From Dyadobacter jiangsuensis (GTDB lineage: Bacteria > Bacteroidota > Bacteroidia > Cytophagales > Spirosomataceae), in contig NZ_PYAS01000007.1 of assembly GCF_003014695.1 (NCBI RefSeq), positions 124,001-188,000 of the forward strand: 64,000 bases of DNA, in the 5' to 3' direction. Positions within the stretch are counted from its first letter, which is position 1, and the number at the start of each line of letters is the position of its first letter. The position numbers and the translations under genes were made by a program. Positions 60,716-64,000 of this stretch are shown here, piece by piece. The notes under the pieces were generated by a model. It did not search any database. It was not told the DNA's origin and saw nothing but the letters and a program-made list of their open reading frames with translations.

Positions 60716-61492
60716 ATGGAAAAGCAATTGGACACCATGGCCAGCCGTTTGGAGGAAAGCCTCGCCACCCACCGGATCGTATCCCAGGAAGAATGGACGA
60801 AAGCGAGGAAGGATCTGCTCAAAAAGGAAAAGGAACTTACCCGCCTCAACGATGAACTTGCCCGTCAGCGACGGGAGCTGCCCTGGGTGAAGGTCGACAA
60901 ATCCTATATTTTCGACAGCACCGAGGGAAAACTCTGGTTATCCGACCTTTTTTACGGCAAGAGCCAGCTGATCGTATACCATTTCATGTTCGCCCCGGAA
61001 TGGGAAGAAGGTTGCCCGGGCTGTTCTTTTCTTTCCGACCATATCGACGGTGCCAACCTCCATTTGCAGCACCACGACGTCTCGGTGGTAGTCGTCTCCC
61101 GCGCCCCTCTCGAAAAGCTCCTTGCTTTCAAAAAGCGGATGGGATGGAAATTCAACTGGATATCATCCTATGGCAGCGATTTTAATTACGACTACCATGT
61201 ATCGTTCACCAGCGAGCAGCTCAAAAACGGCACGATTTACTATAATTTCGAATATGCCAAGCACGACGAAGGCACCGAATCACCGGGAACCAGCGTGTTT
61301 TACAAAGACCGGGCAGGCAACATTTTCCACACCTATTCCAGCTATTCCCGAGGCGGCGATATCCTCATCGGCGCACATAACTACCTCGATCTCACCCCCA
61401 AGGGGAGAAATGAAGACGGTACTATGGACTGGATGCGCCACCACGACAAATATGAAGATTTCAAAGGCGATCAGGGCAGCTGCTGCCATTAA
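60716..61492 (+). CDS. DUF899-family thioredoxin-like protein
   Basis: This 258-residue cytoplasmic protein starts with a helical segment (LEESLATHRIVSQEEWTKARKDLL), followed by a thioredoxin-like fold in which the motif EWEEGCPGCSFLSDHIDG (about residue 98) provides a C-x-x-C pair. The family is widespread in soil bacteria and probably acts as a dithiol oxidoreductase; no substrate is established. It ends GSCCH, with two further cysteines. A strong hairpin follows the gene. Confidence 0.88.
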   Translation: MEKQLDTMASRLEESLATHRIVSQEEWTKARKDLLKKEKELTRLNDELARQRRELPWVKVDKSYIFDSTEGKLWLSDLFYGKSQLIVYHFMFAPEWEEGCPGCSFLSDHIDGANLHLQHHDVSVVVVSRAPLEKLLAFKKRMGWKFNWISSYGSDFNYDYHVSFTSEQLKNGTIYYNFEYAKHDEGTESPGTSVFYKDRAGNIFHTYSSYSRGGDILIGAHNYLDLTPKGRNEDGTMDWMRHHDKYEDFKGDQGSCCH

Positions 61493-61542
61493 CAGCAGTT
61501 TACCCCTCCTGTTACGCTACGTAATGGTCAGAATACTCGAAG

Positions 61543-61569
61543 CGCTCCTGAAACTAACAGGAGCGCTCT
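61543..61569 (+). terminator. Hairpin terminator after the DUF899 gene
   Basis: AGCGCTCCTG (61543-61552) pairs perfectly with CAGGAGCGCT (61560-61569) around a seven-base loop, followed by CTAACTTCCTTTT. Confidence 0.65.
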
Positions 61570-61581
61570 AACTTCCTTTTG

Positions 61582-61678
61582 CCTCCCCTTCCTCCCTTTC
61601 CTCCTTTCTCCCCTTCCTCCCCTTCCTCCTTTCTCCCCTTCCTCCCCTTCCTCCTTTCCTCCTTTCTCCCTTTCCTCC
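61582..61678. repeat. 97-base pure polypyrimidine tract
   Basis: Only C and T occur from 61582 to 61678, in degenerate repeats of CCCCTTCCTCC and TTTCTCC. The tract lies between the DUF899 terminator and the PQQ enzyme gene. A tract of this length with partial mirror symmetry could form triplex (H-DNA), or its transcript could bind regulatory proteins. Confidence 0.8.
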
Positions 61679-61779
61679 ATCACAATAGTAAAACGCAATG
61701 CAAAATGCCTTTACAGCATGAGAATCAGTGATATCTCATACATCCTAAACCTTACGAAGAAGCATTGCTTCACCCTTTT

Positions 61780-63957
61780 ATGTTTGGAATTAATCAACTC
61801 CAAAAACACAGGAAGAGCCTGATCATTCTTCCTGCTATCGCTGCATTTGCCGGACTGGTAGCCTATCAGAACCGGGAACAAACCGACCGCTCCTGGGGCA
61901 TTTACAAAGCCGACGCCGCGAGTACCAGCTACTCCGCTCTGGATCAGATCAACACCACTAATGTAGGCCGCCTGCAACTCGCCTGGACGCATCCCTACAA
62001 GGATATGAAGGACGGCAGCCGTGCCGGCAGCAGCGAATGCAACCCGATTATCGTCGACGGCGTGATGTACACCACATCCGCGAAACACTGGGCCTATGCC
62101 ATTAACGCTCAAACCGGCGAGGAGCTATGGGCGTTCGACCCGTTCGATGGAGCGGAGGGCGGCGGAGTAAGCCGCGGGGTTACCTATTGGGAAGATACGG
62201 GGCAATCCGGCACGCCGGATAAACGTATCCTCTTCACCGGAGGCGATAATCTTTTCGCGCTCGACGCACGTACGGGCAAACCCATTCCGGAGTTTGGGGA
62301 GAATGGCCGTGTGAGCATGAATATCGGCCTTCGTGATGATCCGGCGACTATTTCGGTCATACCGACTTCGCCCGGTATCGTTTACAAAGATTTGCTGATT
62401 ATGGGCGCCGAAGTTTCCGAACTGTACGGCGCTCAGCCCGGTTATATCCGCGCTTATAATTGCAAAACCGGGAAACTGGAATGGACCTTCCACACTATCC
62501 CGCTACCCGGCGAGCCCGGTTACGAAACCTGGCCCAAAGACGCCTACAAATATGCAGGGGGCGTCAACGATTGGGCCGGAATGAGCCTCGACACCCGCCG
62601 CGGCATTGTGTTTCTCGCATTGGGTTCACCATCCTACGACTTTTACGGGGCCGACCGAAAAGGCAATAATCTTTACGGCAATAGTGTGGTGGCCCTCGAT
62701 GCCGCAACGGGCAAGTACATCTGGCATTACCAGCTCGTCCACCACGATTTGTGGGACTACGACCTGCCCGCACCGCCTAATCTGGTAACCGTCAACCGCG
62801 ACGGAAAACAGATCGACGCCGTCGCTCAGGTCACCAAGCATGGGTTTGTATTCGTTTTTAACCGCGAAACCGGCGAGCCGCTGTTCCCGATCGAGGAACG
62901 GAAAGTGCCGGCCTCCCGCATACCGGGAGAAGTCGCATCCCCTACCCAGCCCTTTCCATTAAAACCGAAGCCATTTGCCCGGCAATGGATGACCGAAGCG
63001 GACCTGACGCATTACACCGATGCAGGCCACGATTCGATCGCCAAGAAATTCCGTTCAATGCGTTACGAAGGTTTGTTCACCCCGCCCGATCTCAAAGGCA
63101 CGTTGATGCTCCCTGGCTCCCGCGGCGGTGCGGAATGGGGCGGTGCCGCATACGACCCGGCTTCCACCGTGCTTTTTATCAAATCCAATGACTCCCCTGA
63201 GATCCAGTCGATGAAAAAAGTGGACCTGGAACAGGAGGCCAAAGACCAGACGGTTTACGATCAGGGCAAGACATTATATATGACCTATTGTGTGGCTTGC
63301 CACGGCAAGGACAAAAATGGCGATGAACCGAATTACCCCTCGCTCATCGGTCTGCGTAACCGTATGACGCGCGAAGCTGCACTCGACAAAATCAAAAAAG
63401 GAGGCGGCAAGATGCCTGCATTTGCCTCAGCGATCAAAGGAAAGGAAAAAGGCATGATCGCATTCCTGTTCGACCGCCCGCAAAACTCAGCCAAAGTAAC
63501 CAAGCAAGAAACCGGCCAAACCCTAAAGGGAGCCGATAAATACCTGAATCTAACTGCCTATGGCCATTTCCGAGACCCGCAAGGGAATCCGGCATTGCGC
63601 CCACCCTGGGGGACACTCAATGCGATCAACCTCAGCACGGGCGACTACGAATGGCAGATTCCGCTCGGTAATGACGAAAAGCGCCAGGAAAACGGAGGAC
63701 CCGAAACCGGCCAGGAAGGCTCTGCCGGACCTATCGTCACCGCCGGTGGCCTGATCTTCATCAGCGGCACCCAGGACCGCAAACTGCGCGCATTCGACAA
63801 GAAAACCGGCAAGCTCGTCTGGCAAACCACCCTCCCGGGCGTCGCCAACGCAACCGCCTGCACATACATGAGCGGCGGCAAGCAGTACGTGGCACTGTCC
63901 GTCGGCGGCACGAAGGGAAATCCATCAGGGTCGGTGATGGCTTTCAGGTTACCGTGA
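61780..63957 (+). CDS. PQQ-dependent dehydrogenase with an inserted cytochrome c domain
   Basis: From ATG 61780 the protein has 725 residues; a TTG 15 bases earlier is less likely. One N-terminal hydrophobic segment (SLIILPAIAAFAGLVAY) anchors or exports it. The body is an eight-bladed beta-propeller of the quinoprotein alcohol/glucose dehydrogenase type (YKADAASTSYSALDQINT, WTFHTIPLPGEPGYETWP, HHDLWDYDLPAPPNLV). A class I cytochrome c with heme motif CVACH (residues 504-508) is inserted before the last blades, which resume at LTAYGHFRDPQG and GGLIFISGTQDRKLRAFD. It should oxidise a sugar or alcohol in the periplasm and pass electrons to the heme. Confidence 0.92.
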   Translation: MFGINQLQKHRKSLIILPAIAAFAGLVAYQNREQTDRSWGIYKADAASTSYSALDQINTTNVGRLQLAWTHPYKDMKDGSRAGSSECNPIIVDGVMYTTSAKHWAYAINAQTGEELWAFDPFDGAEGGGVSRGVTYWEDTGQSGTPDKRILFTGGDNLFALDARTGKPIPEFGENGRVSMNIGLRDDPATISVIPTSPGIVYKDLLIMGAEVSELYGAQPGYIRAYNCKTGKLEWTFHTIPLPGEPGYETWPKDAYKYAGGVNDWAGMSLDTRRGIVFLALGSPSYDFYGADRKGNNLYGNSVVALDAATGKYIWHYQLVHHDLWDYDLPAPPNLVTVNRDGKQIDAVAQVTKHGFVFVFNRETGEPLFPIEERKVPASRIPGEVASPTQPFPLKPKPFARQWMTEADLTHYTDAGHDSIAKKFRSMRYEGLFTPPDLKGTLMLPGSRGGAEWGGAAYDPASTVLFIKSNDSPEIQSMKKVDLEQEAKDQTVYDQGKTLYMTYCVACHGKDKNGDEPNYPSLIGLRNRMTREAALDKIKKGGGKMPAFASAIKGKEKGMIAFLFDRPQNSAKVTKQETGQTLKGADKYLNLTAYGHFRDPQGNPALRPPWGTLNAINLSTGDYEWQIPLGNDEKRQENGGPETGQEGSAGPIVTAGGLIFISGTQDRKLRAFDKKTGKLVWQTTLPGVANATACTYMSGGKQYVALSVGGTKGNPSGSVMAFRLP

Positions 63958-64000
63958 CACGATCATGTGGGCAAGACTCTCCGCTTTCATGTCTGTTTTG

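Noticed and set aside
1..64000. tRNA, rRNA, insertion-sequence transposase or prophage genes
   Set aside because: Both strands were read for these and none was recognised. Genes are ordinary in composition apart from the repeats described.

Overview
The window looks like a chromosomal segment of an aerobic Bacteroidota, most plausibly a Dyadobacter-like member of the Cytophagales. The support is two SusC/SusD outer-membrane uptake pairs, two secreted enzymes with C-terminal type IX secretion sorting domains, TAnnTTTG-type promoter elements, many SusD-like and other lipoproteins, and an assimilatory nitrate cluster of the Bacteroidota kind. The genus is an inference; no rRNA or tRNA gene was seen.

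Layout. (1) 3-1744: a chromate-sensor-like (ChrB C-terminal) domain fused to an AraC-type DNA-binding domain, cut by the left edge, then a small envelope protein and a lone ACT-domain protein. (2) 1919-7890: a SusC/SusD pair and a cysteine desulfurase. (3) 8144-10280: a Fic protein, a HEPN-domain protein and an overlapping unknown partner, framed on both sides by AACGAGGGCG repeats. (4) 10278-33483, all minus strand: a very large sulfatase locus with ten sulfatases, a second SusC/SusD pair, a LamG-like secreted protein and a periplasmic substrate-binding protein, but no glycoside hydrolase or lyase. (5) 33628-36181: a VapBC toxin-antitoxin pair, a small outer-membrane-like protein and a ThuA-like protein. 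(6) 36258-51369: nitrate assimilation, with a NarX-like kinase and NarL-like regulator, NirD, NirB, and divergently CobA, a porin, NarK, a single-chain nitrate reductase, a sulfite-reductase-like/rubredoxin fusion and a nitrate-reductase-associated protein. (7) 51371-64000: a TlpA-like lipoprotein, two type IX-secreted hydrolases, several unknown small genes, a DUF899 protein and a PQQ enzyme with an inserted cytochrome c.

How it fits together. The most striking system is a proposed sulfur-scavenging regulon. A 21-bp dyad element (core CTAT-N7-ATAG preceded by TTTG) occurs in the same orientation upstream of exactly four minus-strand genes: the first SusC, the cysteine desulfurase, the second SusC and the substrate-binding protein. 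The last of these also has a 32-codon leader ORF ending Ser-Cys-Cys-Cys-Arg-stop, which looks like a cysteine-sensing attenuator peptide. With ten sulfatases and no polysaccharide-degrading enzyme, the locus reads better as organosulfate desulfation for sulfur supply than as an ordinary polysaccharide utilization locus. This is an inference from motif and gene content.

A second unexplained structure is a family of fold-back repeats built from strictly 10-bp-phased GTCA units, first direct and then inverted. They occur between same-strand genes at 49151-49398 and 24306-24472, in miniature at 17322-17362, and perhaps as a diverged relative at 1788-1855. The nitrate cluster carries palindromic hairpins at nearly all of its wide gene junctions.
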